The notes: a model not told the origin generated them from the sequence alone. Numbered from the stretch's first letter, positions 13,801-26,479 are shown. The stretch: 64,000 nucleotides of DNA from Aphis gossypii (GCF_020184175.1 NC_065531.1:86336604-86400603), one strand, 5' to 3'. Numbers and translations: made by a program.

Positions 13801-15100
13801 TCACGGTCTTATTTTGAATTGGGTATAGTTTCTTTAATTAGTATTTAAAATGGCCTATATATATAGCATCATATTATTATATTACTGTTTAGTTATTTTG
13901 GTTAGATGTTTTCTTATCTAATTTTGTTTGAGAAAGACATGATGTGGTCTAGCTTTAATAAGTATGTAGATAAATACATTTATGTGTTATTTTGAAATCC
14001 TCTTAATATGAGCCTATAGAATGCCTATTTTTGGATTATGGAGAATGTTTATTCTATAAATGCTACTTAGTACAAATTTTCAATTTTAAGAATTTTATTA
14101 ATAAATTAAATTGTATTAATTTTTTAGGGTCGTGATTATTGTTTCATTTCTAACATTGACAACTTAGGTGCAACTGTTGACTTAAATATCCTCAACATGT
14201 TACTGGGCCACAAATCTGAAGAAACAAACCTTGAATTTGTAATGGAAGTTACAAATAAAACTAAGGCTGATGTAAAAGGTGGTACTTTAATTCAGTATGA
14301 AAATAAATTGAGACTATTGGAAATAGCACAAGTTCCCAAAGAAAATCTTGAAGAATTTAAATCAGTTAAAAAATTTAAGTTTTTCAATACCAACAATCTA
14401 TGGATTAAACTTAATGCTATTGAGAAAGTTTTAAATGAAGGATCCATGAATTTGGAAATCATAGTCAATAATAAAACATTAGACAACAATTTAAATATCA
14501 TTCAACTTGAAACAGCAGTTGGTGCAGCTATGAAATCATTTAACGGTGGTCTTGGTATGTAAAATAAAAAAATTTTTTATAGTTCTGTTAAATTGTTTGT
14601 AAATACTAATGCAATTTATCTTTGTATGAATAAAAAAAAAAATTATAGGTATAAATGTACCTAGAAGTCGTTTCTTACCAGTTAAAAAAACTTCTGATCT
14701 TCTATTGGTTATGAGTAATTTGTACCACATGAAAAATGGATCGTTGTCAATGAGTCCATTGAGAATGTTTCCTACTACTCCTTTAGTTAAACTTGGTGAT
14801 AAAGATTTTGCAAAAGTAAAAGACTTTTTGTCACGTTTTGCAACAATTCCTGATATTTTAGAATTGGATCATTTAACGGTTTCTGGTGATGTAACATTTG
14901 GTCGAAATGTTTCTTTAAAAGTAAGAATTAAATTCTATTATGAATTATTTGTTTAACTTTATATTAAATATTAATTAATCTATTTTTTTTAGGGAACTGT
15001 TATTATTATTGCCAATCATGGAGATAGAATTGACATCCCTTCAAATGCAACTCTTGAGAACAAGATAGTGTCTGGCAATCTGAGAATACTCGATCATTAA
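10867..15100 (+). CDS. UGP: UTP--glucose-1-phosphate uridylyltransferase (UDP-glucose pyrophosphorylase)
   Basis: This cytosolic enzyme converts UTP and glucose-1-phosphate to UDP-glucose and pyrophosphate, feeding glycogen, trehalose, glycoprotein and chitin synthesis. Exons: 10867-10926, 11894-12136, 12811-12993, 13050-13255, 13323-13398, 14128-14554, 14649-14920, 14993-15100. All junctions are GT..AG and in phase, giving 524 aa, normal for the family. Diagnostic segments are the uridyl-binding loop LNGGLGTSMGCRGPKS near residue 120, NSFNTDKDT, WYPPGHGDFYDS, NIDNLGATVD, and a C-terminal left-handed beta-helix region ending GNLRILDH. The start chosen is the exon nearest the gene body. Two further phase-0 first exons lie at 10195 and 3171. 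The intron before exon 6 carries a MITE (13644-13829). Confidence 0.95.
13644..13829. mobile_element. MITE with 30-bp terminal inverted repeats in a UGP intron
   Basis: The two ends are inverted copies: 13644-13673 and 13800-13829 match at 26 of 30 positions, with a core of aaaataagac followed by gtgac. The interior is markedly richer in G and C than the surrounding intron and contains no frame. It lies wholly within the 0.7-kb UGP intron 13399-14127. No clear target-site duplication was seen, so the superfamily is left open. Confidence 0.7.
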
Positions 15101-15284
15101 TGAAATTGCACAGAGCTACTTATTGTTTGAAATAGCACAAAATGTTTTAATTATTATAGTATTGTTTTAGATATGTGTATTTATTGTTTTTATTTATTTC
15201 CAAAGTTGTTTTAGTGAATTATATTATAGTTATTATGTTGAAAAATAGGGAGATCTAATTGCCATGCTATCAAAATGTTTGAAG

Positions 15285-15290
15285 AATAAA
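15285..15290 (+). terminator. UGP polyadenylation signal
   Basis: A canonical AATAAA lies 185 bp past the UGP stop codon, within gaagaataaaatattg. It is the first such hexamer after the stop in a plausible 3' UTR. Later AT-rich copies also exist. Confidence 0.55.
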
Positions 15291-15300
15291 ATATTGATCT

Positions 15301-17050
15301 ATGTTGTATTTATATTTTATATTGTTTACCAATTTTTTTGTATGTATATTATATTAATTTATATTATTATAATCAAAATAAATTAATAGATTTTAAATCA
15401 AATTATTATATTTTATTATATTGTTATTAACTTAGATAGCTAAAAGTCTTGTATTAATCACCTAAAAACAAACTCTTAGTAATATAATTTCCCAACTAAG
15501 AATTCATGTATACCATATTATACTCTTAAAATATGTGTAAAATATATTTTTTGTTTTTTATTTATTTTTTATTATCCATGCTGTAAAACAATTATTTTTT
15601 TTAAAAGTGATTTAAATTATATAGGCATAGTCTATTACATAGATTATTTGTTAGTGGTATATTGCTGTACTCACAGATATTTATTCTATTGTATTATTCT
15701 TAGTCTGTAGTAGATGGTTGTGGAGAAAAAGAAAAATATTAATATCAAGAAACCATAGAAATCTAAATGAAGTAAAGAAGTCATAAAAATGCACTGAATG
15801 TTTCAGAATATTTTTAAAAGCATCTATCAAGTAGTCACGAACAACACAACTCCATAAATTAATTATTAACACTAAAGTTTTGAATACAATTCCATATATT
15901 AAAACATTTATTATAAACACTAATAAATAATATTGATTAATCAATAACTATTTTAGATTGTAGCAGTTCAATGAATTTATTGGTTTCATTATGTATGTTA
16001 TAACTATGCATTATTGTGTTTACGCCTTTTTTTTTTTTGACAATACCTAAGATGCTTTTTCAGTGTTCTCTACCGATCCTGTGATCAAATTGAGTCCAGT
16101 TGGGGGTCACAAATAACAATTTTTCATTGAATTCAATAATTAAGAAAAACCGCTAGAAAATAATTGACAAAATCGATTGTTTTTTTTGTATTGTAATATA
16201 TTCAAAAATAAATTACGAGACTAAAATAATATGTTGAATGATCATAATGTATTAAATTATTGATATGCATAAATTTTAAAAATCTTAAATTTTTATTTAA
16301 TAATACTAATTACTAGGTATAGTAGTTAGAACTACATTCAAATTTATAAAACTGTTTTTTGCTTATTAAATAATTAAATGTCTAAAAATTTCAAAATTAA
16401 AATAATAGTATTAGCCATGGTTGAAATAAACTATTAATTATTATATATATATATAGGTATATTTCATCCATGGTATTATCAATGATCATAACATAAAGAT
16501 AACAAATAATTTCTTTAGTGATTATAATATATTGTATGATAAGGGAGAGCTTTGCCCGCAGTTGATTGTCGAAACAGCCGTATGCCCGTATATAATATTT
16601 TCATTTTTATCCATGCGTGACTGCATAAGATGCTCGTCAAGTTAAGAAAAGTTCTAACACTTTAAACTACCGGTCATCGGGAATCGGGAACAGCAGTCAG
16701 ACTCTCAACTCTCATGACTGGTACTCAGCTGATTCTCTCATGTTTATAAAACTGTTAATATTTACATGTTAAAAATTTATAATTTTAAATTCTATCATCT
16801 GACATCTTTCAAAAACAGACAACAGTCGAAGTATAGAATTTCAGTTTTAAGCTGTGATACTATTACTATCTGCAGTTTATTGTTTAGTAACAAAATGTAT
16901 TATACTTGTTTCAATATTATAATAATGTTTCTGATTAAAATAACAATTTCTTCATGATAGAAATGACTTCCCATTTATATGGGTATTATATGTCCTGCAA
17001 AATTACTAGAATATTTGTTTCTCTTACAGATACTTAAAAGAAATGAAGAA
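15301..17050 (+). promoter_or_regulatory. UGP/AlaRS intergenic region and probable AlaRS promoter/5' UTR
   Basis: From 15301 to about 16540 nothing gene-like is visible; the minus frame at 15681-15944 has no recognisable domain. At 16545-16745 the base composition becomes distinctly less AT-rich (agagctttgcccgcag, ctaccggtcatcgggaa), as expected of a promoter/5' UTR. A good acceptor, ctcttacag, ends at 17029, just ahead of the AlaRS start at 17051, so the 5' UTR is probably spliced. The exact transcription start cannot be set from sequence. Confidence 0.45.
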
Positions 17051-20000
17051 ATGATTAAGCTAAGGTTTAAACCATTAAATATTAATAACAGAATACGTTT
17101 TAAATCATTTTTGTCTTCAAATGAAATACGTAAACGATTCATTGATTATTTTGTAAAAGAAAATGATCACAAGTACATTAAATCTAGTCCTGTTGTACCA
17201 TATAATGATCCTACGATAGCCTTTGTAAATGCTGGAATGTGTCAGGTAAGCATATTAAAATTTTATAAAAATACTTATCGTTGATTTATTTATTTATTTT
17301 TTGATTAGTTTAAGAGTATATTACTTGGTCAAAGAACTTTAGCAGCTAATTGTGTCGCCAATAGCCAAAAGTGCATACGAGTTGGTGGTAAGCACAATGA
17401 TTTGGATGTTGTTGGTTCTGATGGTTACCATCATACATTTTTTGAAATGCTTGGAAACTGGTCTTTTGGACGTTATGGCAAGGTTGAAATTAATGTAAAA
17501 TGTGTTTAGCAAATCTGTATAACTTCATTTTTATAGGCTGAAGCATGTCATTTGGCTTGGAATTTATTGACTTCATCGCCCTTCAATATACCAGCCGAGC
17601 AATTATATTGTACTGTATTTAATGGCGATGAAACACTTGATGTAAGATCTGATGATGAAACTCTCCAAATATGGAAACATATTGGGTTAATATTTATTTA
17701 TTTTTATTTACTTATAAATTGTATATGAGTATAATCCCTTTAATAATAGATAGAACATTGTTATTGATACAAGTAAAATTAATAAATGAAATTAAATAAA
17801 GATAATGTACAATAAATAGAACTAAACAAGGTATAAAATACAATTATTAAACGTGTTATAAACATTTAACTTAAAAATTTCATAACGCATAAAGAAAAAA
17901 ATCAACAAAGTTTGTTATTTTATTTACTAACATTTTACATTAGGACTCAAGAAAGTATGATGCTGATCTATAATTTGTGATAAATAACAGAAAACAATAA
18001 ATGTATTAATTCTAAAGTTGATTTAATTAGTGTGAAAGCTAACCATCGAAAGCAACTTTGGGTTGTCTACATTACCATTTAGTAAGTCATATAAAAACAT
18101 TAGATTTTTAACTTTTCTTCTAAGTTCGCAATATGTAATATTTTTCTGAGTATAGTAAAGGTGATATGAATTCCTACATAGACTTCTATTCATTTTAAAA
18201 CACAGGTTTAGTGTACTTGTATTTAACATTTTTTTAATAGATTAATAAAATCAGTATAGTTAAGGGATCAAACTAAAGAATTATCTGAACTCTTGCTTAC
18301 ATTTAATTAGACAAATTAGTATTTCTTTTTTTAAACTCTTTTGTATTTCTATTTTATAAAACCCAAAATCCTGAAAGCATTACTAGCAAATAAATTAATA
18401 TGATGAAAAAAGGAAAGATTACATTCTGTTATTTATATTTGATTGAAACTTAATATATTATTAATTATTCATACTTATATGTTATTACAGTGTAAATGAT
18501 GATCATATTGTTATGAATGGAGCAAATGACAATTTTTGGGAAATGGGAGAAACAGGACCTTGCGGGCCTTGTACTGAAATACACATTGATTATCCACCGT
18601 CTGGTGGGAAAAATCTTATTGAACTTTGGAACATTGTTTTCATACAATATTCTCGGTAATTTTTTCTTTTCTGATATAACTGATTCCTAGTTAACCATTA
18701 ATGAATTAGATTTTATACAGAGAAAAAAATACTATGTGCAAGTTACCAAATTATTTCATAGATACTGGAATGGGATTGGAACGTCTGACAATGGTGTTAC
18801 AAGATAAAACATCTACTTACGATACAGATTTGTTTTCTTCTATATTTGACATAATATTTAATGTAAGAAATTCTTATGACTAAGAAAAACAAAACGTTTT
18901 TTATTCAGAAGTATTATTATTTAACTAGGCCAGCAAAATATCAAAGTACAAAGGATTATATTATGATAACTCGAGTTTGGATACTTATTATCGGGTTTTA
19001 GCAGACCATGGGAGAATGATTACTGTTGCACTCTCAGATAATATGCTGCCTAGTCAAAAGTGATTTTTATATTAGTTTTAAGTTTTGAACTGTTAATTTA
19101 AATGTTTGATACTATTTTAGTCATAAATTGAGAAGATTGATACGAAAATCATTTATATTGGCTGAAACAAATTTCAAAGTTCAACCCGGGCACACTTTGA
19201 TGTGTGATATCGCTGATGAAGTTTCAAATAGTCTTGGTAATGTGTATCCAGAACTGATTAAAAATAATGAAAAGGTGAACTATAATTACAATGTTGTACA
19301 CTTGTACATACTGAGTTAAATTATTTGGATAATCTTAAACAACTAAGTATCTGTATTCACTTGTAGGTCAAACATTTAATAAAACATGAGTACACTATAT
19401 TTAATAAACTAAGAATGTCTGTTTCCAAAGATTGGAAAATGGTGGTTGAAGAATGTCCAACATTAAAGAATTTTGATCCATATGAAGAATGTACGGGATT
19501 TGTACCAGCTTGTAATTATCTAATTAAAAACAAAAATATGAAAAATATACCAGCATTTACTTTATACGATGCATTTGGTCTCGAAAAGAAAACAATTGGA
19601 AGGCTTGCTGAAGTCATGGGTAAAACATTATCTTTGTTATTATTGATTTAGTATTCATTTGATATATTTATTTTTTTAGGAAAACCAACAAATTGGAATG
19701 AACTTCATGAAAAATTAAAAAAATTGCAAACAAAAACCATTAAACATATTAAAAAAAAATCAAATAATTATATGACAGAAAATATTCCTAAAACTGATGA
19801 TAGTTTTAAGTATGAAATTATTCGCTATAATAATGAATCATATTTATCACCACCTATTATTGCTAAGCTTCTAGCAATTGTCGATGTTAATGGAAATATT
19901 GTGACTGAACCTGATATCAAAGAGCAAGGAGATATAGTTTCGTTAGTACTAGACAAAACATCTTTCTATTGTAAAGCTGGAGGACAACAAAATGATATTG

Positions 20001-21590
20001 GTATTATCAAAACTAACAATGGAGTAGTATTTAATGTTACTGGTGTAGACAAAATTGAAGAAAATGGTGTTATTTTGCATCATATTGAATCAAGTGATTG
20101 GCCTATATTATTAAGGTACTTTTTTTCGTTACATTTACAGTTTCCAATGTTAATATTATTATATTTGTGAATATATTTTCAGGGAAAAGGAATTAAATGT
20201 TCAAGTTGATTCAAATTATAGACTTGGTCTAATGCGTGCTCATTCATCTATTCATATATTAAATTCTATTTTAAACTCATATTTAGTTGTTACTACTCAA
20301 TTGTCAAGTTGTGTAAAAAAAGATTTTACGTCATTCACATTTGCACTCTTTGGTCAAAAGTTTTCACCAGAAGGTTTATCATTATTAACAAGATATTTGA
20401 TTTTATTTAAGTTTGGTGTGAATAATTATTACATTTTATTAATTATACAGATGCCTTATTGATAGAAGAAAAAGTTAATAATATAATACAGTCTGCAGTA
20501 CCTGTTAAAAGGACTACAGTGACATCCAATGATTTAAACCAAATGAATGTCACATTACTTCCAGGAGAAGTGTATCCAGATGAAGTACATGTAATTGATA
20601 TGTACAATAATAATGATAATTCATACATATCTAGAGAAGCATGTTGTGGTACACATGTTCAAAATACATTAGATGTGATTGATTTTTGTATTGTCCAATA
20701 TAAATGTCTCAGTAATGAATGCACCATAATGGCAGTAACTGGACCACTATGTATAGAAGCAAGAATTTTTGGCCAAAAATTATTAGAAAAATCAAATTTT
20801 GTTGAACATTTGGTGAATTCAACTAATTTAAATAATATTTCTTCAACAAAGGTAAATTACTTATTAAAGTAGAATCCCATTAATATGATAATCATTAGAT
20901 AAATATTTTTAACTTAAGGTGCATTTGATGATGGATCATAACAACCAATTAAAATCCGAACTAAAAAATGTTTCTCAAAACTATATACCGCTGAATGCTC
21001 AAATTCAAATAAATAAAAAATATTTGCTACTGAAAGAAAAATACAGAAAATTATAAAAGAAAAAAAGATGTAAATAACTATTATGTTATAATGAATAATT
21101 TTATTTTGATATCCACTAATTTATTATATTCAGGCAGATATTAAGTGATGCAATAAAAAATTTATGCGAAGACAGTTATGCTGTGGGTTTTGTTGACTGT
21201 GATGCAGCCTATCTTGATGACAATTGTTATGAATTTGAAAATGTCGTACATGTTTGTGGTGAAATACCTTGTTTATTTTTGGCTTACAATAAAGAGAACA
21301 TACATGTATACTTACGTGTTCCAAAGGTAAATGACAGTTTATGAACAAATTTTAAAGATTTAACTAAATAATATTATTTATAGGAACTACAAGAAGATGT
21401 AAATTGGTTAAACAATTTCTGGAACAAATTTGGTATTAAACCAATAAAATTAAAAAACAAAGTCCAATTCAAAGCTACCGAATTTAAGATCAAACAAGTA
21501 GATAAATATAAGGCATTAAAGCTTATAGACAATGTGATCGAAGATGTAAAAAAAAACTATTTTAGTAGTATTATAAATAAACAAAGCTAA
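17051..21590 (+). CDS. AARS2: Alanyl-tRNA synthetase, mitochondrial (one reading-frame break)
   Basis: It charges mitochondrial tRNA-Ala. Exons: 17051-17245, 17309-17494 (or 17482), 17537-17685, 18491-18655, 18721-18862, 18929-19059, 19121-19274, 19367-19619, 19680-20115, 20183-20373, 20451-20851, 20919-21069, 21134-21326, 21384-21590, about 984 codons, as in the family. The basic N-terminus MIKLRFKPLNINNRIRFK suits mitochondrial import. The catalytic core shows NAGMCQFKS, GNWSFG, ETGPCGPCTEIH and the class II motif 3 DTGMGLERL. The editing domain keeps both zinc-type pairs, HSSIH and CCGTH. The exon 20919-21069 hits TAA in its entry frame; the frame needed at its end differs by one base. Either an A is missing in the run near 21015-21020, or a 77-nt GT..AG intron (20970-21046) is removed. 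Exon 2 has two in-frame donors, 12 nt apart. Confidence 0.9.
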
Positions 21591-21784
21591 TACTGTTAAA
21601 ATTGATCTACGTAAATAAATAAACTTGAAATTTTAATAAAATATAATATCTGTTTTAATAATATTTTTTAAAATAATTTCTTTATCCATGAGTAAAAATA
21701 TAACCATCTTATAAATTAATTGCAGTCTTAACTCATAACTATGCTGCAATTATAATTAATATTAAATATAACTTTTACAAAGTA

Positions 21785-24302
21785 TTATAAACGTTCAATA
21801 AGAATTGATGATGCTCCACCACCACCATTACAAATGGAAGCTACACCTTTTTGTCCTGGTTTTAATGCGTGAGCTAAGTGAACCACAATTCTAGCACCAG
21901 ACATACTAAAAAAATATACATATAAATATATTTTATATTCTTATAAAATTTATCAAATTATGTATGATGACTGATATATTTACCCAATTGGATGACCTAA
22001 GCTAACAGCACCACCATGAACATTGATTTTAGATGGGTCAAGATCTAATTTCATTATATTAGCTAAAACAACTACACTGAAAGCTTCATTTATTTCCCAC
22101 AATGCGATGTCATCTTTGGAAATGCCACTTTTGCTTAACAACTAGAAATAAATAAATAAATTTCAATAATTAATAATAATAATATACTTTTTTTAAATTT
22201 TGTAAAAACTTTATAATTGGACAGCTGATTTGTGAAGGGGTGGGATCCTGAGATCAAGGTTAGAGATTAAGTAGTAGGCATTTATTTGTGATATAATCAT
22301 ACAGGCAATAGGAGGATATACAAAAAAAATGGTCCCTAGAGCAATAATTTGAGTTTTAACAAAATGGTTAGGCTTCAGACCAATTGGTAATCACTAGCCT
22401 CTAGATTGTTGTTTATCTAAAGATAGTTGCCAATTGCATCTTGGTTCAAACAGCTAATGATGAGCATTACAACTACTATTATTTTAGTCCATTTTGCCAC
22501 CCCCTTCTATGACCAATAAACATAAATAAAGTCCAATATAAAAAATAATTAACATACTTTGGGTATAGCAAATGCGGGGGCAATTGGAAAATCGATAGGG
22601 TCAGTAGCACCATCTTGAAATGCAACTACTCTAGCTAAAGGTTTCAAATTTAATTCTTTTACAACATTTTCATTTGTCAAAACTAAAGCAGCAGCCCCAT
22701 CATTAATTGTTGATGCATTTCCAGCAGTAACTGTGCCATTTTCTTTCTAAAAAAAAAAAAAAAATTTAAAAAAAAAATCAAATAATAATAATAATAAATA
22801 TTTACTTGAAAAACTGTATTCAATTTTTTAAACTTTTCAACATCTATTCTTTTGAATTCCTCATCCTCAGATACAACAATATCAGGTTTACCTTAAAATG
22901 CTGGAATCATTAGCATAACAAAAAAAAAAAAAAAATTATATTTAATGGGTACCTTTCTTTTGAGGAACATTGACTGGAACAATTTCTTGGGCAAAATGTC
23001 CTTGTTTCCAGGCTTCTGCACTTTTTTTGTAACTACTTAGGGCAAAATCATCTTGCTGTGCTCTACTTATGCCACATTGTTTAGCTGTATTTTCAGCACA
23101 ACTGCCCATGTGAACTTTATTATATACATCAGTTAAACCATCAAACACAATTCCATCCTATTAATATTTTTTTAAAAAAATGTACTAAAATGAATTATTT
23201 ATGTATGAATGTTTTACGTATATAAATAATAAACGGACAGATAAATTCACACCACCATATTTTGTGTCGCCTCTTGCTAGATAAAACGGAACATTAGACA
23301 TAGATTCCATACCGCCAGCAACTACTATTTGTTGATGGCCACATATTAGACTTTGAGAAGCTAACATGACCGACTTCATTCCAGAAGCACAGACTTTATT
23401 TATTGTTGTACATATAGTTGATTTAGGTAATCCTATAAAATAATTATTATAATTATTAGTTAAATGTTTAAGCATAGTAATTACAAAAGTTCACTAATTT
23501 ACCAGCAAATATTGTTGCTTGCCTAGCTGGCGCTTGTCCAACACCACCTTGACATACATTTCCCATAAAAACTTCCTGAATTTCATCTTTTGAAATTCCA
23601 GATCGTTCAACAGCAGCCTGTTGTAAAAATAAAGTACTTTTTTAATTGATTTAATGATTAATAGTTTTGTGAATAGTGATAGATAAATAAATTACAATTA
23701 GTCAGTAATCTTATCAAAAATATTGAGTAAAAAATATAAATAATTAATAAGGATTGACTGAGAATCTTAAAATTTTTTAACAAAAAAATATTGTATTAAC
23801 CTAACCTTTATTGTGTGTGTGTAAAAAATGTTCATTTAATGAAAAAAAATTAAAATTACGCAATGCTTTTAAATAACTACAATCGTGTGTTATGAATTGT
23901 AGCTAAGAAATAAGAATATACTTGTTAATTTTAGTTTAAACTGTTATTTTAAGTTTCTAATTCATGTTATTAAAGTAAATGTTGATTATATGATAATTGT
24001 CAAAACTAGAATTTAAAATATTATATACTCACTTGAATAGCTAAAGCACCTAATTTGGTAGCAGAAAGACTCTTCAATGATCCACCAAAAGAACCAATTG
24101 GAGTTCTAGTAGCACTGATGATGAAAACATCTCTCAATGTTGACGAAGTTGATATAGACCGTTGGGTATAAGTTATTAAGCTCTATTGAAATAATATTTT
24201 ATTTAGATAATAAATGTATATGTTCTTTATATATCAAAAATTGAGATGGTGTTTAAATATTTGAAGAAATTAGCATACCTTTCCTGTTTTAATTCTCAAC
24301 AT
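21785..24302 (-). CDS. ACAT1: Acetyl-CoA acetyltransferase, mitochondrial thiolase
   Basis: This thiolase interconverts acetoacetyl-CoA and two acetyl-CoA and cleaves 2-methylacetoacetyl-CoA in isoleucine breakdown. Exons in transcript order: 24302-24279, 24182-24033, 23617-23503, 23432-23239, 23157-22953, 22891-22806, 22746-22558, 22141-21984, 21905-21785. The total is 1242 nt, 413 aa, in frame throughout. The N-terminus MLRIKTGKSLITYTQRS is a typical import signal. Catalytic elements are intact: the nucleophile Cys in NKVCASGMKS, GHPIG with the active-site His, and CNGGGGASS with the second Cys. The intron 22892-22952 is only 61 bp and carries a T-run in transcript sense. It converges with AARS2, leaving 194 bp between stops, so 3' UTRs may overlap. 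Confidence 0.95.
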
Positions 24303-25177
24303 AATAAAGGTTTAATTGTAGGTAAACACTATCTAGTATCTATAAAAAAATAAAAATTAGTAATAATAACGACTACTGTATTTTACTAATAGATTAACTA
24401 TGTATATTTTTAAATTATTTACCAATATTGTTTAAAAATATGAGATTTAATTTAAATAAAATATTTTCTAAGATACCTTTTCGCTGACGACTATTACGTG
24501 AATACCTATTGAGTACAAGCTCGTAGCTGATCAGCTAATTAATAGTTGAAACTTAAGAAAAAATTATAATAATTGATAGGACATTTTAAAGTACAAAGTT
24601 CAAACTATAAAAAAAAATGTTGAAAAAATCATCATGTTGGTTTTATATTAACAGTTGGTTAATCTGCTATAGATAACATCAGTCACTGACCATGACCATT
24701 GGGAGAATATTATTCTCATCTATTTTTTGTTTTAAACGTACGTACTCGACGCTATGCCACTGATAAATGATAATAATATAAACGTATTATCAAAGAACAA
24801 ACGTATTATCAACAAATATCAAGGTGGATAAACATAGGTGTAAACAAGGTGGATATAATATATAATAATATAATGATTATATCTTAGTCCGTGGTTATAA
24901 GTCTTATCGTTATCATAATAATTATTCATAAAATTATAAACAAGCACATCACAATATCACATGCTTCTAGTTCTAACATTTAAGCACAGGATCATGAGTG
25001 ATATTTTATAATATTGTACATTTGCACAGTAAATAGTAAAACTATTCTGTATTTTTGTGCTAAAAATATTAAATTAGAACTGTTTATTTCCTGCATAAAA
25101 ACATATTGTCATAAATCATGTCTTGATTTCCCGTTTTAGTGTTTTGTTATTTTGTTGAACTACGATCAAGATTTGAA
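24303..25177. promoter_or_regulatory. Divergent promoter region, ACAT1 (-) and ALKBH6 (+)
   Basis: The two start codons lie 875 bp apart, facing away from each other. On the minus strand an acceptor (ttttttatag) just upstream of the ACAT1 start and a donor at 24471-24476 (GTATCT) suggest a 5' UTR exon from 24477 to about 24530, in the less AT-rich patch ttttcgctgacgac. Short direct repeats occur at 24780-24855 (aacgtattatcaa twice, caaggtggat twice). No TATA box is asserted in such AT-rich DNA. Confidence 0.4.
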
Positions 25178-26479
25178 ATGGAAAATATAAATTTAAAGGA
25201 TTATAAGTTGACTACCGTAAATATATTAATTAGTGTCATATTAGTTGCTATTATTCAACTGATGTTAGTTACTGTCGTTTTAAGGTCGATGATTCAGCGT
25301 ATTATATACCAAATTTTATTACTGAAGATCAGGAAACATACATAATGGAGAAAGTAAATAATGCACCAAAACCAAAATGGTGTCAACTGAAAAATAGAAG
25401 AGTTCAAAATTGGGGAGGAACGCCTCATACCAAAGGGCTTATTCCTGAACAAATTCCTGATGTTAGTGTGGTTTGCTTAATTATTTGTAATAATGGAGTA
25501 TAATTTAAATTTAATCATGTTTTAGTGGTTAAAAAGATTTATTGATCAAGTAGACAGTCTTCAAGTATTTCCTAGCATTAACAAACCAAACCATGTGTTA
25601 ATTAATGAATACCTATCTGGACAAGGGATCATGGTATACGTTTATTACATAAAACTATAAAAGATTATTAGCTGTTAAAATCAATGTTGTTCTTTTAGCC
25701 CCATTTAGATGGAAGTTTATTTTTTCCTATCGTAAGTACTATTAACTGTGGATCTCACACTGTACTGAACTTTTATAGGCCACTTAAGGTAAGATCATAA
25801 TATTAAATTTTACAAATATCTTTGTAGTTTTGATCCTTGTGCTTCAAAATTATAACTATATTTACAAGTTAAAAAAAAAAAAAAAATTTAATTTATTAAA
25901 CAAATCCATACCTTAATACTTCTTTAATAAATTAAAAAATTACTATGCAATGATATTATTTTTTTTTTTTTTATACGATTCAATACTTGAAAGAAGTAGT
26001 GTGCTGAGGTAGTCTTACTTTTGTAAGACCAAAATGAGTGGGTGAGTAGGTGAGTAGGCAATGAATTTAATCAATAAAAAGTTTATTATACCTACTTATT
26101 ATTAATTTATCGGCACACTACTGCTTGAAATTTTTCCTTAAATTAAATTAATATTTTTTTGATTTAAGTACAATCAAGTATGAATAGAATTTTTTAATCA
26201 TTTTAGGACGAAGCAGTTATATCAAGTGAGAAAGTGTACAGTTTATTGTTGGAAAGGAGAAGTCTACTAATTTTGAAGGATAAAATGTATACCGAATATA
26301 TGCATGGCATTGAAGAAATTACCAATGATATTATTGATGATAAAATATCCAATATAAAATTGTTTGGATCAAATTATCAAAATGGAATTACACTAACAAG
26401 AAATAAACGCATATCATTAACAATCAGAAATGTTCCTAGGGTATTCAAATTAAATTTGAATTCAATAATGAAAAAATAA
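25178..26479 (+). CDS. ALKBH6: AlkB homolog 6, 2-oxoglutarate/Fe(II)-dependent dioxygenase
   Basis: It is a member of the AlkB oxygenase family; human ALKBH6 has been linked to nucleic-acid alkylation repair, but the substrate is not settled. Exons: 25178-25216, 25285-25461, 25526-25633, 25699-25788, 26207-26479, giving 228 aa against about 238 in human. Family-specific stretches are VNNAPKPKW, QNWGGTPHTKG, NHVLINEYLSGQGIMPH and STINCGSHTVLNFY. The iron site is H-x-D in MPHLDG plus a later His in YMHGI. The 2-oxoglutarate-binding arginine is in KRISLTIRNVPR. The first intron is 68 bp. The small first exon (MENINLKDYKLTT) was chosen because it joins VDDSAYYIPNF in frame. Reading on without splicing gives a hydrophobic but unrelated tail. 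Confidence 0.93.
25993..26124. mobile_element. Short MITE in ALKBH6 intron 4
   Basis: The exact inverted decamer agtagtgtgc (25995-26004) and gcacactact (26113-26122) flank about 110 bp. Similarity extends a few bases further with mismatches. Inside is the short tandem repeat gagtgggtgagtaggtgagtagg. It lies between the exons ending at 25788 and starting at 26207. It has no coding capacity and the family is unknown. Confidence 0.5.

Noticed and set aside
15681..15944. 87-codon minus-strand frame upstream of AlaRS
   Set aside because: Phe/Ile/Leu/Asn-rich with no domain, and it lies in an intergenic region with no promoter-like signal on that strand.
17309..17494. Possibility that AlaRS is the cytoplasmic enzyme
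   Set aside because: The import-like basic N-terminus, the length and the organellar-type divergence in the central region favour the mitochondrial form.
22234..22507. Possible MITE in the ACAT1 intron (gaaggggtggg ... ccacccccttc)
   Set aside because: The inverted repeat is only about 11 bp and G/C-rich runs recur in the region. Ends and duplication could not be defined.
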